Shown one piece after another: positions 35,793 to 45,401 of a stretch of DNA of 64,000 nt; the first letter of the stretch is position 1, and each line of letters opens with the position of its first letter. The position numbers and the translations under genes were made by a program. Origin of the DNA: Erythrobacter colymbi (GTDB taxonomy: Bacteria; Pseudomonadota; Alphaproteobacteria; Sphingomonadales; Sphingomonadaceae). Where the stretch lies: NCBI RefSeq assembly GCF_002155685.1, contig NZ_MUYK01000012.1, forward strand, positions 22,159-86,158, given 5' to 3'. The notes under the pieces were generated by a model. It saw nothing but the letters and a program-made list of their open reading frames with translations, was not told where the DNA came from and searched no databases.

Positions 35793-38598
35793 AAAGCTGA
35801 TCGAAGTTGCCCTACCGCTAGAAGCAATAAACGCGGCTTCCGCAAGAGAGAAGTCCATCCGCCATGGGCATCCATCCACCTTGCATCTGTGGTGGGCGCG
35901 CCGACCATTAGCCGCTTGTAGAGCAGTGCTATTTTCACAGCTTGTTGATGATCCATCTAGCCGTCCCGATTTGTTCGCTACGCATGACGCGCAAGAAGAG
36001 GAGCGGAAGCGATTATTCGGGATCATTGAAGAGCTCGTGGAATGGGAAAACTCAACCAACGAGGAGGTGCTTGAGCGCGCCCGCGCGGAAATCCTCAAGA
36101 GCTGTGACGGCAAAATGCCGCCCATATATGATCCGTTTTCAGGCGGTGGTTCGATTCCGCTCGAGGCTCAGCGCCTCGGGTTGCCAGCATATGGCTCCGA
36201 TCTCAATCCTGTCGCCGTTATGATCGGCAAAGCCATGATCGAGATTCCCCCGAAGTTCAAGGACCGGCCTCCGGTACATCCGGGCCCAAGGGATCGGCAG
36301 TTCTACAGAAACGCCGATGGTCTCGCGGAAGATGTCCAATACTACGGAGAGTGGCTACGCGACAAAGCTTGGGAACGGATAGGCCACATCTATCCTAAAG
36401 TGCAGCTGGCACCTGAGTTTGGAGGTGGTGAGGCTACCGTCATTGCTTGGATTTGGTCCCGCACCGTGCCCAGCCCGGACCCGGCTTTTGCCCACGTTCA
36501 AGTGCCAATTGCATCGAGTTTCGTGCTGAGTTCAAAACCAGGCAAGGAGGCCTGGGTTGAACCGCTGGTCGATAAGGCTGGAGGCACTATCACCTATAGG
36601 ATTCGGAAGGGCGGAACAAAGGATGAATTAGCCGCTGCGGCGAAAGGAACGAAATCTGGCCGGGGAAATTTCCTGTGCCTGCTGTCTGGAGCGGCAATCT
36701 CAGCCGAATATGTGCGCTCACATGCTGTAGAAGGCCGGATGGGAGAAACCTTGATTGCTGTAGTCGCAGAAGGGAGGGCTGGCCGCGCATACGCAGCACC
36801 GGACGAGACACAAATTGCCGCCGCTGTGGCATCCGAATGTTCAGCGATAGCGCAAGTTGCCCGAGAGACCTTTCTTGCCGGCGCCACTCCTGAAAAACTG
36901 ACTGGCGGGACGTGCTATGGTTACGGCTTGGATAGCTGGGGCAAGATTTTCACAGATCGGCAACTAACAGCATTGTGCACTTTCAGCGATCTCGTAGCCG
37001 AAGTCCGAACGATAATCGAGAAAGATGCTACGATCTCATTGGAAAACGAAAGCAGTACACCTTTGCGAGCCGGCGGCCTGGGAGCATCGGCATATGCTGA
37101 TGCTGTCAGCATTTATCTCGGTTTTCTAGTAGGACAACTGGCCAATCATAGTTCGACGATTTGCGGCTGGAACAGCCCCAACCAGCAGATGCGCTCAACT
37201 TTTTCTCGCCAAGCGCTTCCAATGACTTGGGATTTCGCTGAAGTTAATCCATTCAGCGAGTCTAGCGGAAGCTATTACAATCTATTCACACGGCAGGTAA
37301 AGGGATTTGAGACACTAGGCAATGGGATTGCAAACGAAACATCAATAGAGCAGATGGACGCTCAGAACGTTGAATATCCGGTTGATGTCGTAGTTTCTAC
37401 AGATCCGCCATATTACGATAATATTGCGTATGCAGATCTTTCCGATTTCTTTTTCGTTTGGATGAAGAGGTCATTGCGTGCGGTATACCCCGACTTATTC
37501 AATATACTGGCAACACCAAAAGCAGATGAGTTAGTCGCAGTGGCCTACCGGCATGGAGGTAGAAGCGAGGCAGAAAATTTCTTCTTAAATGGCATGAGTG
37601 CCGCCATTTCAAAAATGGCGTCCGCCAGCTCTTCTGAATATCCAACGGCAATATACTACGCTTTTAAACAAAGCGAGATAGAGCAGGAAGGCATTGCATC
37701 TACAGGTTGGGCTACCTTCGTTCAGTCTATAATTGAAGCTGGCTACTCGGTTGTTGGTACTTGGCCGATGCGCACTGAAAAGCCGGGCAGAATGGTTGCT
37801 GTCGGGACGAATGCACTCGCAAATTCGGTTGTTCTGGTCTGTCGTAAGAAGCAGATCAATGCAGAAACTGTTACAAGAGCTGAATTCATTCGTGCCCTCA
37901 AACGTGAACTTCCCCCGGCCATTGCTGAACTGCAGGCAGCGAACATCGCGCCAGCCGATATGCCGCAATCAGCCATTGGCCCCGGCATGGGCGTGTTCTC
38001 GCGTTACCAGGCCGTGCTGGAGTCGGACGACAATCCGATGAGCGTGAAAACTGCGTTGCAACTCATCAATCGTGAATTGGACGAGTACCTCGGCGGAATC
38101 CAAGGAGAGTTTGATCCCGATACGCGCTTTGCAATCTCTTGGTTTGAACAGCATGGAAATGGCAGAGGTGATTACGGTGCCGCTGACAACCTTGCCCGCG
38201 CTCGAGGTATCTCTGTTGACAGCGTTAGGCACGCCGGCATTGTCGAAAGCTCCGCCGGCAAAGTCCGCATTCTTTCGCGTGACGAGCTGGAGGAGGATTG
38301 GGATCCCGAAGACGACCGTCACTTGACTGTATGGGAGTGCCTCCAGCACCTCGTCCGATTGCACGAGAAGGACGGTATCTCGCACGACACCGCCGTGCTG
38401 CTCAAGAAGCTCAACACCCAGGCCGAGGCGATCAAGGATCTGGCGTACTGCCTCTACGATATCTGCGCCAACAAGCGAAAGGATGCCAAGGAAGCGACCG
38501 CCTATAACGGGCTCATCGCCGATTGGACCGAGCTTACCCGCCAGGCAGCCGCTGTCCACGACACGCGCCGTGACGGCCAGATGCGCTTCGACGTCTAA
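35782..38598 (+). CDS. DUF1156 DNA methyltransferase
   Basis: The 938-residue protein begins with the DUF1156 signature (KKLIEVALPLEAINAASAREKSIRHGHPSTLHLWWARRP). PIYDPFSGGGSIPLEAQRLG (about 113-132) is the SAM-binding motif and STDPPYYDNIAYADLSDFFFVWM (about 539-561) the D-P-P-Y catalytic motif, so an N6-adenine or N4-cytosine methylase is expected. Composition changes inside the gene: the first three quarters are low in GC (26 of 60 at 37561-37620) and the end is high (35 of 60 at 38281-38340), with the switch near 37.9 kb. It likely marks host DNA for the system, with target choice in the central part. The next gene starts 11 bases on. Confidence 0.92.
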   Translation: MPRKKLIEVALPLEAINAASAREKSIRHGHPSTLHLWWARRPLAACRAVLFSQLVDDPSSRPDLFATHDAQEEERKRLFGIIEELVEWENSTNEEVLERARAEILKSCDGKMPPIYDPFSGGGSIPLEAQRLGLPAYGSDLNPVAVMIGKAMIEIPPKFKDRPPVHPGPRDRQFYRNADGLAEDVQYYGEWLRDKAWERIGHIYPKVQLAPEFGGGEATVIAWIWSRTVPSPDPAFAHVQVPIASSFVLSSKPGKEAWVEPLVDKAGGTITYRIRKGGTKDELAAAAKGTKSGRGNFLCLLSGAAISAEYVRSHAVEGRMGETLIAVVAEGRAGRAYAAPDETQIAAAVASECSAIAQVARETFLAGATPEKLTGGTCYGYGLDSWGKIFTDRQLTALCTFSDLVAEVRTIIEKDATISLENESSTPLRAGGLGASAYADAVSIYLGFLVGQLANHSSTICGWNSPNQQMRSTFSRQALPMTWDFAEVNPFSESSGSYYNLFTRQVKGFETLGNGIANETSIEQMDAQNVEYPVDVVVSTDPPYYDNIAYADLSDFFFVWMKRSLRAVYPDLFNILATPKADELVAVAYRHGGRSEAENFFLNGMSAAISKMASASSSEYPTAIYYAFKQSEIEQEGIASTGWATFVQSIIEAGYSVVGTWPMRTEKPGRMVAVGTNALANSVVLVCRKKQINAETVTRAEFIRALKRELPPAIAELQAANIAPADMPQSAIGPGMGVFSRYQAVLESDDNPMSVKTALQLINRELDEYLGGIQGEFDPDTRFAISWFEQHGNGRGDYGAADNLARARGISVDSVRHAGIVESSAGKVRILSRDELEEDWDPEDDRHLTVWECLQHLVRLHEKDGISHDTAVLLKKLNTQAEAIKDLAYCLYDICANKRKDAKEATAYNGLIADWTELTRQAAAVHDTRRDGQMRFDV

Positions 38599-38609
38599 AG
38601 GGAACGACC

Positions 38610-41600
38610 ATGGCAAAAAGTACCCGCCAGTATGTGTTCGAAGGCATGGAACTGTTGCCTTCCGCGTTGATACCGTTCGTGGAAAAGCGCCTGGAAAGCT
38701 CGATCAAGGGCCATTGGCAGCTAGAAGTGGTCCAGCGCGTTCAAGGGCTGCGCCCCAATTCGAAGGGCGACGTGGGCTGGGACCAGCAAGGGCTCCTCAA
38801 GACGATGATGGCTTTCTGGAAGGACGCCTTCGCCACGGTGCTGGGGCATCCCGAGCGCTCGTATGTGTCTGAGCTGCTCGATGTCCGAAACAAGCTCTCG
38901 CACAACGAGACCTTCACCTACGACGATGCCGACCGCGCCCTCGACTCCATGCGCCGCCTCATGGAATCGATCAGCGCAGGCGATGCGGCTGAGCAGCTCA
39001 GTCGGATGCGTGACACAATTCTGCGCACCAAGTTCACCGAGCTTCAGCGCAACGAGGAGCGGCGTAAGACCCAGCGGCTGGAGATTTCGGTCGAAACGGT
39101 CGCCGGTCTCAAACCGTGGCGTGAAGTCGTCGAGCCGCACCAGGATGTGGCGACCGGCGAGTTCCAGCAGGCGGAGTTCGCCGCAGATCTCGCCAAGGTC
39201 CATTCGGGCAGCGCTCCCGCAGAGTATCGCGACCCGAAGCAGTTCTTCAGCCGTACCTACCTGACGGAGGGCTTGAGCACTCTTCTGGTCGGCGCAGCCA
39301 AGCGCTTGTCCGGAACCGGCGGCGACCCGGTGGTTGAACTGCAAACCAACTTCGGCGGCGGCAAGACCCACTCGATGCTGGCGCTCTACCACATGGCAGG
39401 CACGACACCGGTGCAGGACCTGTCTGGCCTCGACCAGCTGCTTGAGACCAACGGCCTGACGGTGCCCAGTGGCATCAACCGGGCTGTCCTCGTCGGCACG
39501 TCGCGTGGCCCGCAGGACGTGCTCAATGCTGATGGCGGCCGGAAGATCAGGACCACCTGGGGCGATCTTGCCTGGCAGTTGGGCGGTGCCGACGCTTTCG
39601 ACATGGTTGCGGAGAATGACGCGACCGGGATCGCACCCGGCTCGAACCTTCTTGAAGCGATCTTCAAGAAGTGCGCCCCATGCCTCATCCTGATCGACGA
39701 ATGGGTCGCCTACTTGCGCCAGATCTACAAGGTCGAGGGGCTGCCATCCGGGTCTTTCGATGCCAATCTGTCGTTCGTTCAGGCGTTGACCGAGGCGGTC
39801 AAGGCCAGCCCGGGTACGCTGCTGGTCGCTTCCTTGCCAGCGTCGCAGATCGAGGTCGGCGGCGAAGGCGGCCAGGAGGCCTTGGCCCGTCTGAAGCAGA
39901 CGTTCAGCCGTGTCGAATCCTCATGGCGACCCGCCAGCCAGGAGGAGAGCTACGAGATTGTACGTCGGCGCCTGTTCAAGGAAATCCCCGGCGACCGCTT
40001 CCACCACCGTGACAACACGTTGAAGCAGTTTGCGAAGCTATACCGCGAAAACGCCAACGATTTTCCGCAGGGCTGCGCCGATGAAGATTATCGGCGCAAG
40101 CTGGAGAAGGCATACCCGATCCATCCGGAACTGTTCGATCAGCTCTACACCAGCTGGGGATCGCTTGAAAAATTCCAGCGCACCCGCGGTGTGCTCCGAT
40201 TGATGGCGCAGGCCATTCACGAATTGTGGATGAGCGGCGATCCCTCAGTCATGATCATGCCGGGCAGTGTCGCCATCAATTCGCCGCGCGTGGAACCCGA
40301 ACTGCTGCATTATCTTGATGTCAGCTGGCAATCGATCATTGCTGGCGACGTCGATGGCACCGCTTCGACCCCATACAAGATCGACCAATCTGCGCCTAAC
40401 CTCAACCGCTACTCGGCAACCCGCCGTGTCGCCCGCGCCATCTTCATGGGCACGGCACCTACTCACCAGCAACAGAACACGGGTCTCGACGACAAGCAGA
40501 TCAACCTCGGCGTCGTTCAGCCGGGCGAGCGGCCAGCCATTTTTGGCGACGCATTGCGGCGCCTGACCAATCAGGCCAAGTTCATGCACTCGGACCTCGG
40601 GCGCTACTGGTATTCGATGGCGGCCAGTCTGAATCGCATTGCGACGGACCGAGCGGCTCAGATCGAAGCAGCGTTGGTCGATGTGACGATCGACGCAGAG
40701 CTGACCAAGTACGTCAATGCGCTGCCCGATCGAGGACATTTCGACGCCGTGCAGGTTGCACCGGCAGGGTCGGCCGAGGTGCCGGATGAGGCCGGTGGAG
40801 TCCGGGCGGTGGTCTTGGGTGTAGCGCATCCGCATAATGGCCGGGAAGGCTCGGAAGCGTTGGTTGAAGCCAAGGAAATCCTGATGCAGCGCGGCAGCAC
40901 GCCGCGCGTGTACCGGAATATGCTGGTATTCATCGCAGCCGATGCAAAGCAGCTCGACAACCTCAAGGACGCTGTTCGCGCATCTCTCGCATGGAATGAA
41001 ATCGTTCGGGATACGGATCGCCTCAACCTCACACAGAGCGATAGCGCTCTGGCCAAGGCAAAGCTCGCCGAAGCCAACGAAACGGTGAAGACGCGGCTCA
41101 AGGAAGCGTGGTGTTACCTTCACTATCCGGCGCAGGAAAGTGCGCAGGCAGACCTTGAATGGGTCTCCGGAAAGATCCCCGCCCAAGACGGATTGCTTGC
41201 TCGCGCCAGCAAGAAGCTGATCGGCGAAGAAGGGCTGTTGACCGAACTCGGCCCGACGCGGCTTGATAGGGACCTGCAGAAATACATCTGGAACGACCGG
41301 CCCCACCTGCAACTGCGGGATCTGCGCGAATACCTCAACCGCTACATCTACCTGCCCCGTCTCAAGAATCAGGACGTGCTGATCAGGTCTGTGCAGTCCG
41401 CAGTGAGTGGGATGCTGCCTGGGCCATTTGCTTATGCGGAGCGCTGGGAAGAATCGACAGGCAGGTATCTTGGTCTGGCGATTGATCACGCCAGCAATGC
41501 GATGATCGTCATCGACGGCGATAGCGTCATCATCAGGCCTGAAGTTGCTGAAGCGCACCGACCGGCACCTTCGCAACCCACCGAACCCCAACCGGGAACA

Positions 41601-41903
41601 CCGGAGACCGGCAACCCCGCCGAACCGGGGAGTCAGACGCCGGGTCAGGAACCGACCCCGCCTGTCGAGCGCAATCCGACCCGGTTCAGTGGCACGGTCA
41701 TGATCTCACCAGATCGCCCCGCCCGTGACATGCACCAGATCGTCGAAGCCATAGTCGAGCAATTAACGACGCTCCAAGGCAGCAAGGTGACTCTGCGGCT
41801 CGAGATTGAAGCAGAAGTGCCCGCCGGCCTCGATCGGGCCAAGGTTCGCACACTCATCGAAAATGCCAATACCCTTGGCTTCGCGGAAAAATCTGTCGAG
41901 TGA
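38610..41903 (+). CDS. DUF499 AAA-type ATPase with Swt1-like HEPN N-terminus
   Basis: The 1097-residue protein starts with a Swt1-type HEPN domain (residues about 1-125), with LLDVRNKLSHNE carrying an intact R-x4-H motif. DUF499 follows: LQTNFGGGKTHSMLALYHM as Walker A (about 245-263) and CLILIDEWVAYLRQIY as Walker B (about 355-370). The C-terminal region is Pro-rich (about 990-1035) and ends in a small globular part. It is the ATPase of the helicase-methylase-ATPase trio. The HEPN motif suggests an RNase function. It is the final gene of the operon; a large inverted repeat follows. Confidence 0.9.
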   Translation: MAKSTRQYVFEGMELLPSALIPFVEKRLESSIKGHWQLEVVQRVQGLRPNSKGDVGWDQQGLLKTMMAFWKDAFATVLGHPERSYVSELLDVRNKLSHNETFTYDDADRALDSMRRLMESISAGDAAEQLSRMRDTILRTKFTELQRNEERRKTQRLEISVETVAGLKPWREVVEPHQDVATGEFQQAEFAADLAKVHSGSAPAEYRDPKQFFSRTYLTEGLSTLLVGAAKRLSGTGGDPVVELQTNFGGGKTHSMLALYHMAGTTPVQDLSGLDQLLETNGLTVPSGINRAVLVGTSRGPQDVLNADGGRKIRTTWGDLAWQLGGADAFDMVAENDATGIAPGSNLLEAIFKKCAPCLILIDEWVAYLRQIYKVEGLPSGSFDANLSFVQALTEAVKASPGTLLVASLPASQIEVGGEGGQEALARLKQTFSRVESSWRPASQEESYEIVRRRLFKEIPGDRFHHRDNTLKQFAKLYRENANDFPQGCADEDYRRKLEKAYPIHPELFDQLYTSWGSLEKFQRTRGVLRLMAQAIHELWMSGDPSVMIMPGSVAINSPRVEPELLHYLDVSWQSIIAGDVDGTASTPYKIDQSAPNLNRYSATRRVARAIFMGTAPTHQQQNTGLDDKQINLGVVQPGERPAIFGDALRRLTNQAKFMHSDLGRYWYSMAASLNRIATDRAAQIEAALVDVTIDAELTKYVNALPDRGHFDAVQVAPAGSAEVPDEAGGVRAVVLGVAHPHNGREGSEALVEAKEILMQRGSTPRVYRNMLVFIAADAKQLDNLKDAVRASLAWNEIVRDTDRLNLTQSDSALAKAKLAEANETVKTRLKEAWCYLHYPAQESAQADLEWVSGKIPAQDGLLARASKKLIGEEGLLTELGPTRLDRDLQKYIWNDRPHLQLRDLREYLNRYIYLPRLKNQDVLIRSVQSAVSGMLPGPFAYAERWEESTGRYLGLAIDHASNAMIVIDGDSVIIRPEVAEAHRPAPSQPTEPQPGTPETGNPAEPGSQTPGQEPTPPVERNPTRFSGTVMISPDRPARDMHQIVEAIVEQLTTLQGSKVTLRLEIEAEVPAGLDRAKVRTLIENANTLGFAEKSVE

Positions 41904-41919
41904 CGCAAGCTCGAATTTC

Positions 41920-41983
41920 TTACAGTGTGGCCCAGATACTTCTCCAAATTGGAGAGATATCTGGGCAGATCTCTGAACTGTAA
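41920..41983. repeat. Large nested inverted repeat after the HMA operon
   Basis: Three nested pairings are centred on one axis: GCCCAGATA (41930-41938) with TATCTGGGC (41958-41966), TCTCC (41941-41945) with GGAGA (41951-41955), and an outer TTACAGT (41920-41926) with ACTGTAA (41977-41983). No T-tract follows. It could be a bidirectional terminator, a protein-binding site for the nearby LysR regulator, or a trace of the cargo boundary. Confidence 0.7.
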
Positions 41984-42101
41984 AATCTGTGCTTAAGTCC
42001 TCGTTTCAATGCACTACATTGTTGATGGCGAATTTTTTCATTGAACTCGAATGCTGAACTTGGCTCAATTGGCATAAGGGACCGAGTTTGGGGGCGGATG
42101 C

Positions 42102-42998
42102 ATGACGATCGAGGTTCGGCAGCTGCGCTACGCAGTGCTGACGGCAGACATGAGCAGTTTGTCCCGGGCTGCGGCGGCGCTCAACATGCGACAGGCGACG
42201 CTCAGCCAACGGGTAACGCAGCTTGAGGATCAGCTGGGGATCAAGCTCTTCACTCGGTCTACGCGCGGCGCTGAGCCGACCGAAATGGGCAAGGTATTCA
42301 TCGAATCCGCCCGGCGTATCATCACCGATATCGACAATCTGCAAACCACGGCGCGGGCGGTCAGTTACGGCGAACAAGGTCGGCTCGCGGTTGGCTACAG
42401 TTCGTCCCTGATGGCCGGAAACCTCAAGCACACCTTCTCGGATTACCTGGTGCGGTTTCCCGACGTTCAATTCGATGGCGTCGAAGCGGGTCCCGAGCGC
42501 CTGCTCCATCGCTTGCAAGCCCGGACGATCGATGTCGCGGTGGCTCCGACAGGTATGGAAGAGGCCGGGATACGGTCGCGACGGGTCTGGTCGGATCGTC
42601 TGATGGTGACTCTGCTCGACGGTCATCGCTTGTTGCAGAACGAACGCATCTATTGGTCTGACCTGCGGCGCGAAGTGTTTGTCGTCCCCGGCAGTGGGGT
42701 TGGCCCTATCATTTCAAACCTGCTGGCCGCGCGCCTGACCGAGCAAGGCTACCGCCCCAATATCATTGTCCAGGATACAAGCCTGGAAAGCGTCCTCAGC
42801 ATCGTGTCGGTCGGGCGTTTCATCACGGTCGCAACCGAAGCTTCGCAGGGCGTGACATGGCCCGGGCTCAATTTCCGGGAAATCCATGATCAAGGTGGAA
42901 CGGCCCGCCTAGAGTTTTCGGTCTACTGGCGCGAGGACAATGAAAATCCCGCGCTGCAACGCTTCTTCACGCTCATCAACGAGCGCTACCCCGCCTGA
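42102..42998 (+). CDS. LysR-family transcriptional regulator
   Basis: The 298-residue product has the LysR N-terminal helix-turn-helix (IEVRQLRYAVLTADMSSLSRAAAALNMRQATLSQRVTQLEDQLGIKLFTR, residues 3-52) and a substrate-binding domain (GRLAVGYSSSLM; RTIDVAVAPTG; LVVPGSG-like FVVPGSGVGP). LysR genes are usual at this spot beside trb genes in sphingomonad ICEs. Its target is unknown; control of transfer genes is plausible since it is convergent with the trb operon, the last 13 bases overlapping the DUF2274 gene's end. GC content is that of the ICE backbone. Confidence 0.92.
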   Translation: MTIEVRQLRYAVLTADMSSLSRAAAALNMRQATLSQRVTQLEDQLGIKLFTRSTRGAEPTEMGKVFIESARRIITDIDNLQTTARAVSYGEQGRLAVGYSSSLMAGNLKHTFSDYLVRFPDVQFDGVEAGPERLLHRLQARTIDVAVAPTGMEEAGIRSRRVWSDRLMVTLLDGHRLLQNERIYWSDLRREVFVVPGSGVGPIISNLLAARLTEQGYRPNIIVQDTSLESVLSIVSVGRFITVATEASQGVTWPGLNFREIHDQGGTARLEFSVYWREDNENPALQRFFTLINERYPA

Positions 42999-43213
42999 GA
43001 ATTTCGACGCCCTTTCGCGAAGCCCCGGTCGGTGGCGATGAACCGCTCCAGCATGGGCGGGACAAGCCTTTCGACCGTGGGCGCACCCTTGGGATCTCCC
43101 CCGTTCACCGCAAGGGCATAGGCGATAAGATCCCGATGTAGCCGCGCTGGCAGCTCGAGTGTCAGGCGTACAGGCTTTTCGTCGGCAAGATCGGTCAGTT
43201 TGAGCCGGGTCAT
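42986..43213 (-). CDS. DUF2274 domain-containing protein
   Basis: The 75-residue product matches DUF2274 (LKLTDLADEKPVRLTLELPARLHRDLIAYA, then PTVERLVPPMLERFIATDRGF). Such small proteins follow trbI in ICEs and plasmids and look like ribbon-helix-helix DNA-binding proteins; the L-T-L-E-L-P strand supports this. ATG at 43213 overlaps the trbI stop (ATGA). Its 3' end overlaps the convergent LysR gene by 13 bases. It is the last gene of the transfer operon. Confidence 0.88.
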   Translation of the reverse strand: MTRLKLTDLADEKPVRLTLELPARLHRDLIAYALAVNGGDPKGAPTVERLVPPMLERFIATDRGFAKGRRNSQAG

Positions 43214-44493
43214 CGCGCTTCTCCCGTCTGGAAGGGCTCAAGGATCAGGTCACGCGTGACAATGATCCGGAGAGCAAACCCCGGACGCACGGTAAGGGTG
43301 GGTGGAACATTGAGCTGCCGCTGCACCACCTGCCGCCCCGTCTGGTTGACGGTATCCTGTGTGCCGTAGCGCAGTGCCCGGACAAGATCGCTCTCATCAC
43401 TGGCGACCAGTTCCGTGCCCGCGCCGAGCAGCGTTGAGATCAGGGCAGCCTTAAGCATGTTGCCCCAGTGGAAGTTGGTGCGATCCTGAAGGCCGGCCAT
43501 ACCTGCGACATCTGCACCGGGGAGCCGGTCGAGCAGGATCGAGTGCCCACCCGGGAGGATGAGCCTGTCCCAGGCCAGCAGTACGCGGTTTTGCCCGGAC
43601 GCGACGTCGCTGTCGTACTCACCGATCAGACGCGCCCCTTGCGGAATCAGCAGGATGCGTCCGGTGGGGCTGTCGTAGACATTCTGCGTGACCTGCGCCG
43701 TGATCTGGCCAGGAAGATCCGAGCGAATTCCCGTGATCAACGCAGCGGGAATGATGCTTCCTGCCTGCACGACATTGGGAGACCCAAGCCGCATAATGCG
43801 CTCGGGGCTCTCTGTCCTACGATCCGCCCTTCGCTCCAAAAATGAACGGCGACTGGTCGACGGTGAGGCAGGAGCGGCCTGAGCCGCCTCACCGGCGGAA
43901 TTGGCAATCGCAGGTATTGCGTTAGGAGCCGCATCGGCTCGATTCTCGCTCGCCCGTGTGCCCCCTGCCAGAAATAGCTGACTCGTGCGCGCGCTGTCGC
44001 GCTCCTGCACGGCCCGTTCCCGCGCTTGCTCCGCAGCTATCTGCCTTGGATCGGACGTTGGTGTGTCATTGGCTGGCGGTCCGATTGGGGGAATCGGGAC
44101 ATTTTGACCACCCTGTTGTGCAGCGACGATTGGCCTACCCAGATCACCTGGTAGCGGAGGCCCTAGTTTAGGGACATCGCTATAGTTGGCTGGCGCGCCG
44201 GTCACCTGATCAGCGCGGTTCCGGCTGTTTGTATCGAAGAGGTTTTCTGGCGGTACAGGCGACTTGGGCTGAAGGGCATAGATGAGCGAACCGCCAATGG
44301 CGACACTGGCAGCCACGCCGAGCGTGGCAAGAGCCTTTCGCGATAGCCGCATTACGCGTGGCGGCTCTCCGCCAAGGCGAAAGCCGTCGGGGCTGGTCGG
44401 CGCCATTGGGGCTTCTGCTTCCGGCCTTTCATGCAAATCCTCGAGCAGCTCGTCGGCAGATGGCTGATGATGAACCTGGGAGGATGTGATCAT
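43210..44493 (-). CDS. trbI: TrbI (VirB10-like) conjugation protein
   Basis: TrbI spans the inner and outer membrane of the type IV secretion system. The 427-residue product has a cytosolic N-terminus, one membrane helix (LATLGVAASVAIGGSLIYAL, about 56-75), a long Pro-rich periplasmic linker (residues about 78-235) and the conserved C-terminal barrel domain (VVQAGSIIPAALITGI; IPQGARLIGEYDS; WDRLILPGGHSI; NFHWGNMLKAALISTLLG). The length is normal. Its ATG overlaps the trbG stop (ATGA). Confidence 0.95.
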   Translation of the reverse strand: MITSSQVHHQPSADELLEDLHERPEAEAPMAPTSPDGFRLGGEPPRVMRLSRKALATLGVAASVAIGGSLIYALQPKSPVPPENLFDTNSRNRADQVTGAPANYSDVPKLGPPLPGDLGRPIVAAQQGGQNVPIPPIGPPANDTPTSDPRQIAAEQARERAVQERDSARTSQLFLAGGTRASENRADAAPNAIPAIANSAGEAAQAAPASPSTSRRSFLERRADRRTESPERIMRLGSPNVVQAGSIIPAALITGIRSDLPGQITAQVTQNVYDSPTGRILLIPQGARLIGEYDSDVASGQNRVLLAWDRLILPGGHSILLDRLPGADVAGMAGLQDRTNFHWGNMLKAALISTLLGAGTELVASDESDLVRALRYGTQDTVNQTGRQVVQRQLNVPPTLTVRPGFALRIIVTRDLILEPFQTGEAR

Positions 44494-45401
44494 GCCCGCC
44501 CCCTGCTGCGGGGAATTTCGCGTACGATGCGAACCTGACTTGCGTTGCGGCCGGCACCGAGCCGCAGCTCGGCTTTATCGAATAGCCGGTCTACGACCAT
44601 GTAGCGCCCTCGCACCCGATAGTTGACGAGTTCCGCCGAACCGTCTGCGCCGATTACGAAGAGGGGTGGCATATCACCGTTCGCGATGCTCGCGGGGAAC
44701 TCGATGAAGACCTGGCGTCCGTCATCAAAGACCCGCAATGGTCGCCATTGCGGCCGGTCACCAGACATGCGGTAGTCAAAGCTAAGCGCTGAAAAGTCGA
44801 TTCCTGCCGCAACCGGGGCGCTGCGTTCGACCTCGGCCTCAGCGCTGCGCAGAGCAATGAGGGCATCCTGCGGATAGGTCCAGGAGACGGCTGCCATATA
44901 GGTGGACGTCGTAGCGCTCAGTTCGAGGTGATAGGTACGACGATTGGTGTTGATGACCAGATTGGTGCTGATATCGGCCCGCGTCGGCTTCACCAAAATG
45001 TGGACGCGGCGCGTAAGGCCGGTGCCGCTCACTGTATCTCCGATGATCCAGCGGACTGTATCGCCCGATGCCACCGGCCCCGGCCCCACAAGCTCCTCGC
45101 CTTCTTGAAGCATGATATTCGTGACATGCCCCGGTGAGGTGTAGATCTGAAACAGCGCGCCTTCAGCATAGGCATATTGCTGGATCGCATTGAAATAGCT
45201 TGTCCGCTCCGGCTGCACGCGCGCCGCAGCGTTTGCGCGACCGATACGTGTTCGCGGGTCTGTAGGTTCGGCAGTGGGCGGCGGCGTCTGCGCAAAAGAC
45301 CGAACGGGAGACCCGCTGGCAATGACAGGGACAGCTATGCTTCCGAGAGCGGTTACCGACAATATAAGCGTCAGACGCAGCGCGCGCGAATGGGGGATCA
45401 T
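44490..45401 (-). CDS. trbG: TrbG (VirB9-like) conjugation protein
   Basis: TrbG is the outer-membrane-complex part of the mating channel. The 303-residue product has a signal peptide (RLTLILSVTALGSIAVPVIASG), then the VirB9 domain: YAYAEGALFQIYTSPGHVTNIMLQEGEEL (about 73-101), RRHILVKPT-like VHILVKPTRADISTNLVI, and RTYHLELSATTSTYMAAVSW. The C-terminal VirB9 domain has DDGRQVFIEFPASI and YRVRGRYMVVDRLFDKAELRLG. ATG at 45401 overlaps the trbF stop. Confidence 0.95.
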   Translation of the reverse strand: MIPHSRALRLTLILSVTALGSIAVPVIASGSPVRSFAQTPPPTAEPTDPRTRIGRANAAARVQPERTSYFNAIQQYAYAEGALFQIYTSPGHVTNIMLQEGEELVGPGPVASGDTVRWIIGDTVSGTGLTRRVHILVKPTRADISTNLVINTNRRTYHLELSATTSTYMAAVSWTYPQDALIALRSAEAEVERSAPVAAGIDFSALSFDYRMSGDRPQWRPLRVFDDGRQVFIEFPASIANGDMPPLFVIGADGSAELVNYRVRGRYMVVDRLFDKAELRLGAGRNASQVRIVREIPRSRGRA

